The notes under the pieces are model-generated. The model worked only from the letters and a program-made list of their open reading frames with translations. It made no database searches and was not told the DNA's origin. A program made the translations under genes and the position numbers. From an uncultured Photobacterium sp. (GTDB lineage Bacteria > Pseudomonadota > Gammaproteobacteria > Enterobacterales > Vibrionaceae), in assembly GCA_947039525.1 (NCBI GenBank), contig CAMQZF010000008.1, forward strand, positions 1 through 32,492: a stretch of DNA of 32,492 nt, read 5' to 3'. Of the stretch, positions 7,970-18,146 are shown one piece after another. The first letter of the stretch is position 1; each line of letters begins with the position of its first letter.

Positions 7970-8830
7970 ATGAGTGAGATGAATTCCTCCATGGTTGATG
8001 TCGCAACTTTGTACATCGTTCCAACCCCAATCGGTAATTTGGGTGATATTACCCATCGTGCGTTGGATGTTTTGAATCAAGTGGACTTGATTGCAGCGGA
8101 AGACACTCGCCATACCGGTCGATTATTGGCGCATTTTGGTATTACTACGCGCACTTTTGCATTGCATGATCATAATGAGCAGCAAAAAGCCGACTTTTTA
8201 ATTGAAAAATTGCAAGCGGGAACCAGTATTGCGTTGGTCTCGGATGCTGGAACCCCGTTGATCAGTGATCCTGGTTATCATTTAGTGACACGTTGTCGCC
8301 AAGCAGGGGTTAAAGTCGTGCCATTACCTGGGCCTTGTGCGGTGATTACTGCATTAAGTGGTGCAGGGTTACCTTCAGATCGCTTTAGCTTTGAAGGATT
8401 TTTACCACCGAAAAGTAAAGGACGCCGTGACGTCTTTCAAGATTTGATTGAAGCGGAACGTACGTTGATTTTTTATGAGTCACCTCACCGTATTATGGAT
8501 TCTTTAGACGATATGTTGGCCGTATTAGGTGCAGATCGTCAGGTGGTGTTAGCCCGTGAATTAACAAAAACATTTGAAACCTTCCATGGTGCACCTTTGG
8601 GTGAGCTGATTGAGTGGTTAAAGCAAGACAGCAATCGAATTCGTGGTGAGATGGTACTGTTGGTGGCGGGGCATCGTGCTAAACAAGAAGATTTGCCTGC
8701 GGATGCCCTGCGCACACTGAAATTATTAGTCAAAGAATTGCCATTAAAGAAAGCATCGGCTTTAACGGCTGAAATTCATAATGTGAAAAAGAATGCGTTA
8801 TACAAATGGGGTCTGGAAAATCTGGATTAA
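7970..8830 (+). CDS. rsmI: 16S rRNA 2'-O-methyltransferase RsmI
   Basis: RsmI methylates the ribose of C1402 of 16S rRNA with S-adenosylmethionine, the partner modification to the N4 methylation made by RsmH (encoded 0.9 kb downstream). The 286 aa match the E. coli length. Conserved blocks include [19 protein letters not shown] near the N-terminus, [47 protein letters not shown] and the C-terminal [12 protein letters not shown]. The fold is the tetrapyrrole-methylase type. The first ATG (7970) has a weak GATGAGA 10 bp upstream; ATGs at 7979 and 7991 are alternatives. The next gene, rnpB, has its own promoter. Confidence 0.95.
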   Translation: MSEMNSSMVDVATLYIVPTPIGNLGDITHRALDVLNQVDLIAAEDTRHTGRLLAHFGITTRTFALHDHNEQQKADFLIEKLQAGTSIALVSDAGTPLISDPGYHLVTRCRQAGVKVVPLPGPCAVITALSGAGLPSDRFSFEGFLPPKSKGRRDVFQDLIEAERTLIFYESPHRIMDSLDDMLAVLGADRQVVLARELTKTFETFHGAPLGELIEWLKQDSNRIRGEMVLLVAGHRAKQEDLPADALRTLKLLVKELPLKKASALTAEIHNVKKNALYKWGLENLD

Positions 8831-8917
8831 TCTTTAATCGATTTTTCGTCAGTCGATGTCATTTTATTCGGATATGATCTTGGTCTCATTTTTCTCTGGT
8901 ATCTGGTTCAGCTCTCT

Positions 8918-8925
8918 TATACAAT
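8918..8925 (+). promoter_or_regulatory. -10 region of the rnpB promoter
   Basis: TATACAAT lies 7-8 bp before the mapped P1 helix of RNase P RNA. The GC-rich stretch CCGTCGCG between it and the start resembles the discriminator of stringently controlled stable-RNA promoters. No convincing -35 hexamer is seen at the right spacing. Confidence 0.5.
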
Positions 8926-8932
8926 CCGTCGC

Positions 8933-9309
<377 letters not shown>

Positions 9310-9320
9310 ATTTTCGCGAT

Positions 9321-9365
9321 AAAAGGTGATGTTTGCTCATTGAGCACATCGCCTTTTGTTGTTTT
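9321..9365 (+). terminator. rho-independent terminator after rnpB
   Basis: AAAAGGTGATGT (9321-9332) pairs with ACATCGCCTTTT, and an inner GCTC/GAGC extension caps it with an ATT loop (two unpaired T on the left arm). TTGTTTT follows. It ends 10-15 nt after the RNase P RNA. Confidence 0.87.
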
Positions 9366-9388
9366 AAGAGGGTGTGTTTTTGGTTTTT

Positions 9389-9410
9389 CGATAAAATGAC
9401 CATTTTATCG
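9389..9410. repeat. Perfect 10-bp inverted repeat downstream of rnpB
   Basis: CGATAAAATG (9389-9398) and CATTTTATCG (9401-9410) are separated by AC, with TTTTT before and TTCTTTTT after. It could be a second, weak terminator, although the stem is AT-rich, or an operator. Confidence 0.6.
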
Positions 9411-9599
9411 TTCTTTTTCCATCAGTGTTTGTTCATCAATTTCTCTAGATAATACTGATATCCACGGTAGAATAAACGCAACCTTCAGCATGTGATTCAT
9501 TTGTGGAATGAAAAGAATCAAACTATTGGGTCTTTTCATCGTCATGACATGGCTTTAAACAAAATCCGTAAACTGATTCTCCTGTTTGTCTGCAATGAT

Positions 9600-9626
9600 C
9601 AGACATTATGTCGTAATGTCTGACAT
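9600..9626. promoter_or_regulatory. Clustered palindromic half-sites, possible operator
   Basis: CAGACATTA (9600-9608) and TAATGTCTG (9614-9622) form a perfect 9-bp inverted repeat. Within it lie four half-sites: GACAT (9602-9606), ATGTC (9608-9612), ATGTC (9616-9620), GACAT (9622-9626). The pairs 9602-9612 and 9616-9626 are each 11-bp palindromes with a central T. This looks like a tandem binding site for a dimeric regulator; no known regulator is recognised. Confidence 0.4.
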
Positions 9627-9716
9627 AATTGGGCATAACCATGATACAGAGATGACACAGTTTTAGAGTTTGTTGATTGTGGCTGATGCCCTTTGAGCAG
9701 AGTCGTGTCGCTATGT

Positions 9717-9725
9717 TGAGATAAT
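9717..9725 (+). promoter_or_regulatory. Candidate extended -10 promoter for the dcw cluster
   Basis: TG-A-GATAAT gives a TG dinucleotide one base before a 5/6 -10 hexamer (9720-9725). The start would be near 9732, about 44 nt upstream of the rsmH ATG. There is no good -35 element. Confidence 0.33.
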
Positions 9726-9733
9726 TAATCATC

Positions 9734-9757
9734 TGAGTGCGTTGAGAAGGGCACTCA
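9734..9757 (+). other. Small hairpin in the rsmH leader
   Basis: TGAGTGC (9734-9740) pairs with GCACTCA (9751-9757) around a 10-base loop that contains GAGAAGG. It ends 18 bp before the rsmH start codon, which has no convincing ribosome site of its own (AAAAAG at about 9764-9769). Confidence 0.4.
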
Positions 9758-9775
9758 TCAGCAAAAAGTATTTTT

Positions 9776-10723
9776 ATGTCTGAACAATTCGAACATGTTT
9801 CCGTTTTACTTCACGAGTCTGTTGATGGGCTGAATATCAAGCCAGACGGTATTTATATTGATGGTACCTTTGGTCGTGGTGGCCATAGCCGGTTAATTTT
9901 ATCAAAATTAGGTGAGAACGGTCGGTTGTACGGTATTGATCGCGATCCTCTTGCGATTGCAGAGGCTGCAACCATTACTGATCCGCGCTTTTCGATTATC
10001 CATGGTCCTTTTTCAGGCATGGAAAAATACATGGTTGAACGTGATCTAATTGGTCGTGTTGACGGTGTGTTATTGGATTTAGGTGTGTCATCTCCTCAGT
10101 TAGATGACGCCGATCGTGGCTTTAGTTTTATGCGTGACGGTCCATTAGACATGCGTATGGATCCAACATCAGGTCAATCAGCGGCAGAGTGGCTAGCGGT
10201 CGCAGAAGCGGAAGACATTGCTTGGGTTCTAAAAGAGTTTGGTGAAGAGCGTTTTGCTAAGCGCATTGCGAATGGCATTGTTGCTCACCGTGAAAACCCA
10301 GAAAAAACACCTTTGACACGTACACTGCAATTAGCCAGTCTGATTGCTGAAGTTTCTCCTTTCCGAGATAAGCACAAACATCCGGCAACTCGTAGCTTCC
10401 AAGGTATTCGTATTTATATCAACAGTGAGTTGGATGAAATCGAAACGGCTCTTAATGGTGCATTGAATGTATTGGCACCGGAAGGTCGTTTATCGGTGAT
10501 CAGCTTCCACTCATTAGAAGATCGTATGGTTAAACGTTTTATTCGTAAACACAGCAAAGGACCAGAAGTACCCGCTGGTTTACCGTTGACGGAAGATCAA
10601 ATTAAGGCATTGGGCTCGGCAGATTTAAAAGCGGTGGGTAAAGCGATCAAACCTTCTCAAAATGAAGTGGGTGTGAATGCGCGTTCTCGCAGTTCAATGT
10701 TGCGTTTGGCTGAACGTCTATGA
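9776..10723 (+). CDS. rsmH: 16S rRNA N4-methyltransferase RsmH (MraW)
   Basis: RsmH methylates the base of C1402 in 16S rRNA using S-adenosylmethionine. The 315 aa are close to E. coli (313). The N-terminus shows [13 protein letters not shown] (SAM site I) and a [11 protein letters not shown] segment. [15 protein letters not shown] follows, then [16 protein letters not shown], and a C-terminal [13 protein letters not shown]. The C-terminal [10 protein letters not shown] motif is standard. As first gene of this dcw cluster, with no mraZ before it, it sets the start of a run of closely packed genes. It overlaps ftsL by 4 bases (ATGA). Confidence 0.97.
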   Translation: MSEQFEHVSVLLHESVDGLNIKPDGIYIDGTFGRGGHSRLILSKLGENGRLYGIDRDPLAIAEAATITDPRFSIIHGPFSGMEKYMVERDLIGRVDGVLLDLGVSSPQLDDADRGFSFMRDGPLDMRMDPTSGQSAAEWLAVAEAEDIAWVLKEFGEERFAKRIANGIVAHRENPEKTPLTRTLQLASLIAEVSPFRDKHKHPATRSFQGIRIYINSELDEIETALNGALNVLAPEGRLSVISFHSLEDRMVKRFIRKHSKGPEVPAGLPLTEDQIKALGSADLKAVGKAIKPSQNEVGVNARSRSSMLRLAERL

Positions 10724-11049
10724 AAATGAACACCGATCCTTTTCCTTCTTCACAGAATCTCGCTCGCATCATTGCTCGTGATTTATTGTCAGTTGGGCGA
10801 TTGTGTGTGGTTTTATTATTGCTAATTTTGGTATCGGGTATTGGGGTGGCTTATGTCACCAACCAATCTCGATTGGTGATTACGACTCAGAACCAATTAC
10901 AGTTACAACGTGAACAATTGGATGTTGAATGGCGTAATCAGCTATTGGAAGAAAATGCGTTGGCAGAGACCAGTCGTATTAGCCATATTGCTGAAACCAA
11001 ATTGCAGATGAGCCGTCCTTTAGCTACTCAAGAAGTGATTGTGCACTGA
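10720..11049 (+). CDS. ftsL: Cell division protein FtsL
   Basis: FtsL is a bitopic divisome protein that forms the FtsQLB complex with FtsQ and FtsB and helps activate FtsWI. The 109 aa contain a cytoplasmic N-terminus of about 27 residues, one transmembrane helix (about 28-48, Leu/Val/Ile rich) and a periplasmic coiled coil (about 55-95, Leu/Gln heptads). The sequence is weakly conserved, as is usual for FtsL. Position between rsmH and ftsI, size and topology identify it. The start overlaps the rsmH stop. A second ATG two codons later is a possible start. Confidence 0.93.
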   Translation: MKMNTDPFPSSQNLARIIARDLLSVGRLCVVLLLLILVSGIGVAYVTNQSRLVITTQNQLQLQREQLDVEWRNQLLEENALAETSRISHIAETKLQMSRPLATQEVIVH

Positions 11050-11051
11050 TC

Positions 11052-12857
11052 ATGAAATTTTTTAAAAAACAGCCAAAAGAAACTAAGAATAGTAAAAAAA
11101 ACGCAAATGATCAGGGTATTAAGCCATTAACAAGATGGCGCTTTATTACGGTTTGTAGTTTTGTGGGTTTATCGCTTTTTGCACTTGTTGCCCGTGCGGC
11201 GTATATCCAAGTCATTAATCCGGGCAAACTTATTCATCAAGGTAATTTACGGACCTTACGTGAAGAAATTATTCCAGCGACTCGAGGGATTATTTATTCA
11301 CGTAATGGTGATCCACTCGCCATCAGTGTACCGGTAGATGATGTCTGGATTGATCCTTATCAAATCTTAAAACTGGACAGCTTACAAAAGACGGATCGTT
11401 GGGAAGCATTAGCAAAAGTCTTAAATCTGAACTTGGCTGATATTGTTAATAAAATTAATAATAATAAAAGTCGTCAATTTATGTACATTGCTCGTCAAGT
11501 GACTCCAGCGATTGGTAAGTATATTGATGAATTGAATATTGATGGGGTAGGGCTCAAGGCTGGCTCACGTCGATTCTATCCAACGGGTGAGATTAATGCT
11601 CAGTTGGTTGGCATTACCGGTATTGATGGCAAAGGGTTGAGTGGTATTGAAGCCACGTATAACAATTGGTTATCAGGTACACCGGGTAAGATGATCGTCC
11701 GTAAAGATCGTGATGGTCAAGTGGTTGAAAATATAGCCATACAAAAACCCGTTTTAGGCCATCCCTTAACATTAAGTATTAATGAGAAAATTCAGTCTGA
11801 AGCTTACAAACTGGTTAAACAAGCCGTTTTAGATTTTGATGCAACCTCTGCCACTATCGTGATGGTTGATGTGAAGACGGGCGAAGTGTTAGCAATGGCT
11901 ACGGCTCCGTCTTTTAATCCGAATGATCGCAGCCATATGAATTTCGCCGATATGCGAAATCGTGCGATTGCGGATGCGTATGAACCCGGCTCAACGATGA
12001 AACCTTTTGTGGTTATGGCCGGTTTAGCGAATGGTGTTATTGGTCCTCATACCAAAATCAACACGGGTAATGGTCGCTTATTGTTGAATGGAAGTTGGGT
12101 TCGTGATGACGTACCGATCGGTGATGCTTCTGTAGATAAGATTTTACGTTACTCCAGTAACGTTGGTGCGAGCCATATTTCATTGGCTATGCCGATTCGT
12201 ATGCTGTTGAATGAATACAGTAAAGTTGGGTTAAGTAGCCCATCTGGCATTAACTTAATTGGTGCGACAACGGGTTATTTCCCTGAACGTCGTCGCTGGT
12301 CTAATTTTGAGCGTGCTACCGTTGCATTTGGTTATGGTATTTCTGTGACGCCGATGCAGCTGGTTCATGCTTATGCCACGTTAGGTGATATGGGTGTTTA
12401 TCATCCGTTGACGATTTTGAAAACAGATAAGCCAACGCCAGGTATTCGTGTTAATTCTATTAAGAATGCACGTACTGTGGTGAATATGTTGGAGACGATC
12501 GTTCATCCAGGGGGTACTGCTGTTCGGGCTGCCGTTCCTGGCTATCGTGTGGGTGCGAAAACTGGTACAGCGAAAATTGCGGATGCTGGCGGCTATGGTA
12601 ATGGCTATATGGGATGGACCGCAGGTGTTGCTCCGATCAGTAATCCTCGAATAGCAACGGTGGTATTGGTTAATAACCCGCAAAGTGAGAACTTTTATGG
12701 TGGTTTTGTTGCCGCGCCATTGTGGTCAAAAGTAGTGGGTACCGCCCTGCAAGTCTTGAATGTGCCGCCAGATGCCAACACGATTTATCAGAATCCGTAT
12801 ATTTACCCTCATGGAAAACCAAAGAAAGACGGAAGTGATGATAATGCAAAATCTTAA
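11052..12857 (+). CDS. ftsI: Septal peptidoglycan transpeptidase FtsI (PBP3)
   Basis: Division-specific class B penicillin-binding protein that crosslinks septal peptidoglycan with FtsW. The 601-aa protein has a Lys-rich cytoplasmic tail, one transmembrane helix (about 30-50) and a non-catalytic pedestal domain (about 65-225). The transpeptidase domain carries the three active-site motifs: Ser314-Thr-Met-Lys317, Ser368-Ser-Asn370 and Lys503-Thr-Gly505. E. coli FtsI has 588 aa. The gene starts 2 bp after ftsL and overlaps murE by 14 bases. No change is seen in the catalytic residues. Confidence 0.97.
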   Translation: MKFFKKQPKETKNSKKNANDQGIKPLTRWRFITVCSFVGLSLFALVARAAYIQVINPGKLIHQGNLRTLREEIIPATRGIIYSRNGDPLAISVPVDDVWIDPYQILKLDSLQKTDRWEALAKVLNLNLADIVNKINNNKSRQFMYIARQVTPAIGKYIDELNIDGVGLKAGSRRFYPTGEINAQLVGITGIDGKGLSGIEATYNNWLSGTPGKMIVRKDRDGQVVENIAIQKPVLGHPLTLSINEKIQSEAYKLVKQAVLDFDATSATIVMVDVKTGEVLAMATAPSFNPNDRSHMNFADMRNRAIADAYEPGSTMKPFVVMAGLANGVIGPHTKINTGNGRLLLNGSWVRDDVPIGDASVDKILRYSSNVGASHISLAMPIRMLLNEYSKVGLSSPSGINLIGATTGYFPERRRWSNFERATVAFGYGISVTPMQLVHAYATLGDMGVYHPLTILKTDKPTPGIRVNSIKNARTVVNMLETIVHPGGTAVRAAVPGYRVGAKTGTAKIADAGGYGNGYMGWTAGVAPISNPRIATVVLVNNPQSENFYGGFVAAPLWSKVVGTALQVLNVPPDANTIYQNPYIYPHGKPKKDGSDDNAKS

Positions 12858-14346
12858 TGTTGATGAGTTATTGTCACCTTGGTTGTTTAATTTGCCTGTT
12901 GAAATACAGGCTTTAACACCGAGTTCTTTAACGCTTGATAGTCGTGCTGTGAAGCTCAATTCGATGTTTGTAGCAATAAAAGGGCATGCTGTTGATGGTC
13001 GCCAATTTATTTCATCGGCGATAGAACAAGGGGCATCTCTTATTTTGTCTCAAGCGGACTCTGCTGATGATCATGGTAAAATCATTTATCAAGATGCTGT
13101 GGTTATTCTGTCTTTCTTTGAATTGAATTTGCACTTATCGGCGTTAGCGCGTCGATTTTTCTCATACCCCGATCAAGAGTTTCCTATTGTTGCGGTTACT
13201 GGCACTAATGGTAAAACAACGATCAGTCAGATTTTGGCGCAATGGGCGAATTTGTTGGGTCACTGTTCGGGAATCATGGGAACGACGGGTAATGGCTTAT
13301 TATCTGATCTAAAAGAGGCTCAAAATACCACTGGCAGTGCGATTGAAATTCAATCCGTTTTACGCGAGTTACATGACGAAGGTGCAGACTTTGCTGCAAT
13401 GGAAGTCTCTTCTCATGGTTTAGTGCAAGGGCGTGTTAAAGACATGCATTTTGCTGCCAGCATTTTCACCAATTTAAGTCGTGATCATTTGGATTATCAC
13501 GGCACAATGGAAAATTATGCGGAAGCGAAAAAACGATTGTTTACACAGCATCATTCTGGCCTAGCCATTATTAATGGTGATGATGACGTCGGTGCTCAGT
13601 GGCTTAAAGAATTGGCTCATGCCGTAAGAGTGACAACACAATTACCAGCAGTGATTACCTCAGATCAACAAAAGTTTGTAGCCTTAACATCGGTTAATTA
13701 TCGTTCTGATGGTGTTGCTATTGAGTTTGATTCAAGTTGGGGTAGGGGAGCGTTTCGAGTTTCTCTTGTTGGTGCTTTTAATGTCATGAATGTCTTATTG
13801 GCATTAGCGACGTTATTATCATTGGGCTATCCACTGACTTTGTTGGTGGAGGCTGCGCCTCAATTATGCGCGGTTATTGGGCGGATGGAAGTTTTTCAAG
13901 CGTCTGACAAACCTATGATGGTGGTCGATTATGCTCACACCCCCGACGCTTTAGAAAAAGCATTATCAGCATTGCGTATTCATTGTCACGGTACTTTGTG
14001 GTGCTTGATTGGCTGTGGTGGCGATCGTGATGTGGGTAAGCGTCCGCTGATGGCCAGTATTGCAGAGCACTTCGCCGATAATGTGATTTTGACGGATGAT
14101 AATCCGCGTTCTGAGTCACCGATTCAAATTATGGAAGACATGAAACTGGGGTTAACTCATCCCGATCATGTCTTATGTATTCATGATCGGTATCAAGCTT
14201 GTGAATGGGCACTGACTCATGGCGATAAAAACGATATTATTCTGGTCGCAGGAAAGGGCCACGAGGATTATCAAATCTTTGCGGATAAAACCATTCATTA
14301 TTCTGACCGTGAAACGGTTAAAGCATTGCTTGAGGATAACCAATAA
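12844..14346 (+). CDS. murE: UDP-MurNAc-L-Ala-D-Glu:meso-diaminopimelate ligase MurE
   Basis: MurE adds the third residue of the peptidoglycan stem peptide in the cytoplasm. The P-loop GTNGKTT is at 120-126, the AKK segment with the expected carbamylated Lys is near 229, and DNPR at 419-422 is the signature for meso-diaminopimelate rather than lysine. The 500 aa compare with 495 in E. coli. Longer frames exist (upstream to 12760), but 12844 has GGAAG (12831-12835) at an 8-bp spacing and gives the family N-terminus; 12838 is the nearest alternative. It overlaps ftsI by 14 bp and murF by 1 bp. Confidence 0.95.
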   Translation: MQNLNVDELLSPWLFNLPVEIQALTPSSLTLDSRAVKLNSMFVAIKGHAVDGRQFISSAIEQGASLILSQADSADDHGKIIYQDAVVILSFFELNLHLSALARRFFSYPDQEFPIVAVTGTNGKTTISQILAQWANLLGHCSGIMGTTGNGLLSDLKEAQNTTGSAIEIQSVLRELHDEGADFAAMEVSSHGLVQGRVKDMHFAASIFTNLSRDHLDYHGTMENYAEAKKRLFTQHHSGLAIINGDDDVGAQWLKELAHAVRVTTQLPAVITSDQQKFVALTSVNYRSDGVAIEFDSSWGRGAFRVSLVGAFNVMNVLLALATLLSLGYPLTLLVEAAPQLCAVIGRMEVFQASDKPMMVVDYAHTPDALEKALSALRIHCHGTLWCLIGCGGDRDVGKRPLMASIAEHFADNVILTDDNPRSESPIQIMEDMKLGLTHPDHVLCIHDRYQACEWALTHGDKNDIILVAGKGHEDYQIFADKTIHYSDRETVKALLEDNQ

Positions 14347-15716
14347 TGATTCAGGTTCAGCTGTCACAATTGGCTGAGGTATTATGTGCCGAACACATTG
14401 GGGAAAATGTGTCGGTATCTCACGTGGTGACAGATACACGTCAAATTATTCCAGACACTCTTTTTATTGCTTTGAAAGGCGAACGTTTTGATGCCCATGA
14501 TTTTGTGGATCAAGCGGTTGCCTTAGGAGCTACCGCTTTATTAGTACAGCGTCCTGTTGTATCAGATTTACCTCAACTGATTGTTTCAGATACTCGTCTT
14601 GCGTTGGGCACATTAGGTGCTTGGCTAGCAGCAAAAATGAGTGCGGAATTTGGTTTGCAAACAGTGGCACTGACTGGCAGTTGTGGTAAAACGACCGTCA
14701 AAGAAATGACGGCTTCGATTTTAGCGCAAAAAGGAATAGTACTAGCGACAGGTGGTAATTTTAATAATGATATTGGTGTGCCTTTAACCTTATTAAGATT
14801 AACCCCTGAGCATCAGTTTGCTGTGATTGAATTAGGTGCAAACCATCCGGGTGAGATTTCGTATACGGCTCACCTTGTTAAACCCCAAGCTGCGCTGATC
14901 AATAATTTGGCAGCCGCTCACCTTGAAGGGTTTGGTTCACTATCTGGGGTGGCAAAAGCAAAAGGTGAAATTTTTGAAGGTTTGCCAAAAGATGGCACCG
15001 CGATTATTAATCTGGAATCTCAAGATATTGCACTATGGTCTGATGCGTTGATCAACCGCCAAGTGGTTACTTTTAGTTCGGCTCATGAAAATGCGGATTT
15101 TTTTGCGCGTGATGTGCGCATGACTGCGGCAGGGTATCCTCTTTTTACGTTAATTTCTCCCGAAGGTGAGATTGATGTTCAAGTTGCGTTATTAGGCTTA
15201 CATAATGTTTCTAACGCATTAGCTGCTGCAGCATTAAGCATGGCATTAGGTGCCACGTTGAAGCAAGTACAGTACGGCTTAGCAAATGTGGTTAATGTGA
15301 AAGGACGTGTGGCAGTTTCTGAACCTCGTATTGGTTTGCGTTTGATCGATGATACTTATAATGCCAGCGTTGCTTCAGTGAAAGCGGCTATTGACTTGGT
15401 GTCGTCGTATGAAGGTAATCGTTGGTTTGTATTGGGTGATATGGCAGAACTTGGTGATGATAGCTTAGCTTTGCATCGCGAAGTTGGTGAATATGCACAA
15501 AGTAAGTCATTAGATCGTGTGGCAACCTTTGGTCAGGCAAGTTCTGTGGTCAGTGAATTAAATCATGGACACCACTTTACAGATAAAACAGCGTTAATTT
15601 CTTGGTTACAACAACAACTGACAGAGACCGATCAAAGTGTGACTTTATTAGCTAAAGGCGCACGCAGTTCGAGAATGGAAGACGTTATTACTGCATTGCA
15701 GGAAAAAAATTCATGA
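14346..15716 (+). CDS. murF: UDP-MurNAc-tripeptide:D-Ala-D-Ala ligase MurF
   Basis: MurF completes UDP-MurNAc-pentapeptide by adding D-Ala-D-Ala. The 456-aa protein has the P-loop GSCGKTT (111-117) followed by VKEM, the [15 protein letters not shown] block that follows it in MurF, and a conserved DDTYNAS segment in the C-terminal third. Its substrate D-Ala-D-Ala needs a Ddl ligase, and no ddl is in this cluster, so that gene must be elsewhere. The start lies in the murE stop (1-bp overlap), and the end overlaps mraY by 4 bases. Confidence 0.96.
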   Translation: MIQVQLSQLAEVLCAEHIGENVSVSHVVTDTRQIIPDTLFIALKGERFDAHDFVDQAVALGATALLVQRPVVSDLPQLIVSDTRLALGTLGAWLAAKMSAEFGLQTVALTGSCGKTTVKEMTASILAQKGIVLATGGNFNNDIGVPLTLLRLTPEHQFAVIELGANHPGEISYTAHLVKPQAALINNLAAAHLEGFGSLSGVAKAKGEIFEGLPKDGTAIINLESQDIALWSDALINRQVVTFSSAHENADFFARDVRMTAAGYPLFTLISPEGEIDVQVALLGLHNVSNALAAAALSMALGATLKQVQYGLANVVNVKGRVAVSEPRIGLRLIDDTYNASVASVKAAIDLVSSYEGNRWFVLGDMAELGDDSLALHREVGEYAQSKSLDRVATFGQASSVVSELNHGHHFTDKTALISWLQQQLTETDQSVTLLAKGARSSRMEDVITALQEKNS

Positions 15717-16795
15717 TTTATTGGTTAGCAAACTTATTAGAGCCATCGTTTCCCTTCTTTCGTTTGTTCGAATATTTAACCTTTCGTGCCATTGTGAGCG
15801 TATTGACCGCGCTTGTTTTGTGTCTATGGATGGGACCGAAAGTGATTGCACGTTTGCAGTTACTGCAAATTGGTCAAGTTGTTCGTAATGATGGCCCTGA
15901 GTCACATTTCAGCAAGCGAGGCACTCCAACGATGGGGGGCTTGATGATTCTTGCGTCGATTTCTATCACTATTTTGTTGTGGTGTGATTTAAGTAACCCT
16001 TATGTTTGGGCTGTATTGACGGTTCTATTAGGTTACGGTGCCATCGGCTTTGTAGACGATTATCGTAAAGTTGTTCGTAAGAATACGGATGGTTTAGTCG
16101 CCCGTTGGAAATATTTTTGGCAGTCAGCGATTGCTTTAGTTGTTGCTTTTGCGTTGTATGCCCATGGTAAAGATACGGCGGCAACAGAGCTCGTCATTCC
16201 TTTCTTTAAAGATGTCATGCCACAGTTGGGTTTAGGGTATATTTTGCTGACCTATTTTGTGATTGTGGGTACTAGTAATGCTGTTAACTTAACCGATGGT
16301 CTGGATGGTCTTGCGATTATGCCGACAGTGATGGTTGCTGGTGGTATGGCGTTTATTGCTTGGGCTACTGGTAATTTCCACTTCTCTCAATATCTGCATT
16401 TGCCTTTCCTGCCGGATGCCAGTGAATTAGTCGTTGTGTGTACTGCAATTGTCGGAGCTGGTTTGGGGTTCTTGTGGTTCAATACGTATCCAGCGCAAGT
16501 TTTTATGGGCGATGTTGGCTCTCTAGCATTAGGTGGTGCATTGGGTACGATTGCGGTTTTGGTTCGTCAAGAGTTACTGCTGGTTGTTATGGGTGGTGTG
16601 TTCGTGATGGAAACTGTTTCCGTTATTTTACAGGTGGGATCGTTTAAATTACGTGGTCGCCGTATTTTCCGTATGGCTCCAATTCACCATCACTATGAGT
16701 TAAAAGGGTGGCCAGAGCCTCGCGTGATCGTTCGTTTCTGGATCATTACTCTGATGCTTGTTTTGATTGCATTAGCAACATTGAAGGTACGATAA
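15713..16795 (+). CDS. mraY: Phospho-N-acetylmuramoyl-pentapeptide transferase MraY
   Basis: MraY moves phospho-MurNAc-pentapeptide from UDP to undecaprenyl phosphate, making lipid I at the inner membrane. The 360 aa are identical in length to E. coli MraY, with about ten hydrophobic helices. Visible signatures are GTPTMGG (70-76), the Asp115-Asp116 pair in [20 protein letters not shown] (189-201), Asp267 in [12 protein letters not shown] and the His triad at 325-327. It overlaps murF (ATGA). The murD start follows after 4 bp. Confidence 0.97.
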   Translation: MIYWLANLLEPSFPFFRLFEYLTFRAIVSVLTALVLCLWMGPKVIARLQLLQIGQVVRNDGPESHFSKRGTPTMGGLMILASISITILLWCDLSNPYVWAVLTVLLGYGAIGFVDDYRKVVRKNTDGLVARWKYFWQSAIALVVAFALYAHGKDTAATELVIPFFKDVMPQLGLGYILLTYFVIVGTSNAVNLTDGLDGLAIMPTVMVAGGMAFIAWATGNFHFSQYLHLPFLPDASELVVVCTAIVGAGLGFLWFNTYPAQVFMGDVGSLALGGALGTIAVLVRQELLLVVMGGVFVMETVSVILQVGSFKLRGRRIFRMAPIHHHYELKGWPEPRVIVRFWIITLMLVLIALATLKVR

Positions 16796-16799
16796 CATC

Positions 16800-18146
16800 A
16801 TGAACAGCTTGGATGGTGTAAGGTCGGTTGTCGTTGTTGGGTTAGGAATGACGGGCTTGTCCGTCGTTCGTCACTTGTTACGTCAAGACCGTGATTTTGA
16901 TATTAAAGTCATTGATACTCGTGAGAATCCACCGGGAAAAGATCAATTACCGAGTTCGGTTTTGTTATGCTCTGGGCAATGGGAAGACTCGTGGTTATTA
17001 AATGCGGATCTGATTGTTGCTAGCCCTGGTATTGCGTTATCCAGTCCATCTTTACAAAAAGCCATTCAAGCTGGTATTACCATTGTTGGCGACATTGAGC
17101 TGTTTGCGTGGAGTGTTACCAAACCGGTTGTCGCGATTACAGGCTCGAACGGTAAAAGTACTGTGACGAGTTTGGTCGGTGAAATGGCGAAAGCCTCGGG
17201 CTTATCTGTTGGTGTTGGCGGTAATATTGGTTTTGCAGCCTTGGATATGCTCGTGAATGATCATGATTGCTACATTCTAGAACTCTCCAGTTTTCAGCTT
17301 GAAACTACGCAGTCTTTGATTTTGAAAGGTGCGGCTTATTTGAATTTGTCTGAAGATCACATGGATCGTTATGACGATCAACTGGCTTTATACCATCAAG
17401 CAAAACAACGTATTTTTTTGAATGCGGAATGTGCTGTGTTCAATCGTAATGATGATGTCACTTTTCCGATGATGCCTGTTAATGAGGTGGTCAGCTTTGG
17501 TTTCTCTAATGACAGCTATGGTGTTGTGCAAAAGGGGATTGCGGAATGGTTAACGATTCATGGTCAACCTTTAATGCCTACTTCTGAGATTGCTTTAGTT
17601 GGTCGTCATAATGTTGCGAATGCATTAGCTGCATTAGCGTTATTGGATACGTTAAATGGTGATCGTCTGGCAGCATGTGATGTGTTGCGTTGTTACACGG
17701 GTTTAGATCATCGTTGTCAGTTAGCAGTCAATGAATATGGTGTACGTTGGGTTAACGATTCTAAAGCCACCAATGTCGCGAGTACATTAGCTGCGCTTAA
17801 AGGTTTACATGTTGCTGGGTGTCTTCATCTTCTGGTCGGTGGTGACGGGAAAGGGGCTGACTTTAGTGAGTTAAGTGAAGTCTTAGCACCGCTGAATGTT
17901 CAACTGTATTGTTTTGGTCGTGATGGCGATCAATTTATGGCTTTATCTTCGAACAGTTGCCGTTTTAATACTATGGAAGAGGCAATGCAGTGTATTGCAG
18001 GAAGAGTATTAGAGGGTGATTTAGTGTTGTTGTCTCCTGCTTGTGCGAGTTGGGATCAATTTCCGAATTTTATGGTGCGTGGTGAGCAGTTTGTGAACCT
18101 TGCCCAGCAATTTCAACATCGGGTGACAGAGAATAAAACATGGTAG
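16800..18146 (+). CDS. murD: UDP-MurNAc-L-Ala:D-Glu ligase MurD
   Basis: MurD adds D-glutamate, the second residue of the stem peptide. The 448-aa protein has an N-terminal Rossmann-like domain with [11 protein letters not shown] (about 11-21), the ATP P-loop GSNGKST at 115-121, a GLDHRCQ segment and the C-terminal [12 protein letters not shown] block typical of MurD. The start is ATG 4 bp after the mraY stop; AAGG at 16784-16787 is a rather distant ribosome site. It overlaps ftsW by 7 bases. Confidence 0.96.
   Translation: MNSLDGVRSVVVVGLGMTGLSVVRHLLRQDRDFDIKVIDTRENPPGKDQLPSSVLLCSGQWEDSWLLNADLIVASPGIALSSPSLQKAIQAGITIVGDIELFAWSVTKPVVAITGSNGKSTVTSLVGEMAKASGLSVGVGGNIGFAALDMLVNDHDCYILELSSFQLETTQSLILKGAAYLNLSEDHMDRYDDQLALYHQAKQRIFLNAECAVFNRNDDVTFPMMPVNEVVSFGFSNDSYGVVQKGIAEWLTIHGQPLMPTSEIALVGRHNVANALAALALLDTLNGDRLAACDVLRCYTGLDHRCQLAVNEYGVRWVNDSKATNVASTLAALKGLHVAGCLHLLVGGDGKGADFSELSEVLAPLNVQLYCFGRDGDQFMALSSNSCRFNTMEEAMQCIAGRVLEGDLVLLSPACASWDQFPNFMVRGEQFVNLAQQFQHRVTENKTW

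Larger units (their letters stand above)
9411..9775. other. Gene-free dcw leader at the usual place of mraZ
   Basis: 365 bp between the rnpB terminators and rsmH. No frame encodes anything like MraZ (about 150 aa with the SpoVT/AbrB-like fold), and no frame here looks coding; the 69-codon minus-strand frame at 9523-9732 has no recognisable features. The region contains the GACAT/ATGTC palindrome cluster (9600-9626), an extended -10 candidate (9717-9725) and a small hairpin just before rsmH (9734-9757). It is the only place for the main dcw promoter. Confidence 0.7.

Noticed and set aside
9523..9732. 69-codon minus-strand frame in the mraZ-less gap as a possible small gene
   Set aside because: Cys/His-scattered product with no recognisable domain, no ribosome site, and it runs through the palindrome cluster; more likely chance.
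12760..12843. Longer murE frame starting inside ftsI
   Set aside because: The extra 28 residues have no counterpart in MurE, and a good ribosome site points to 12844.
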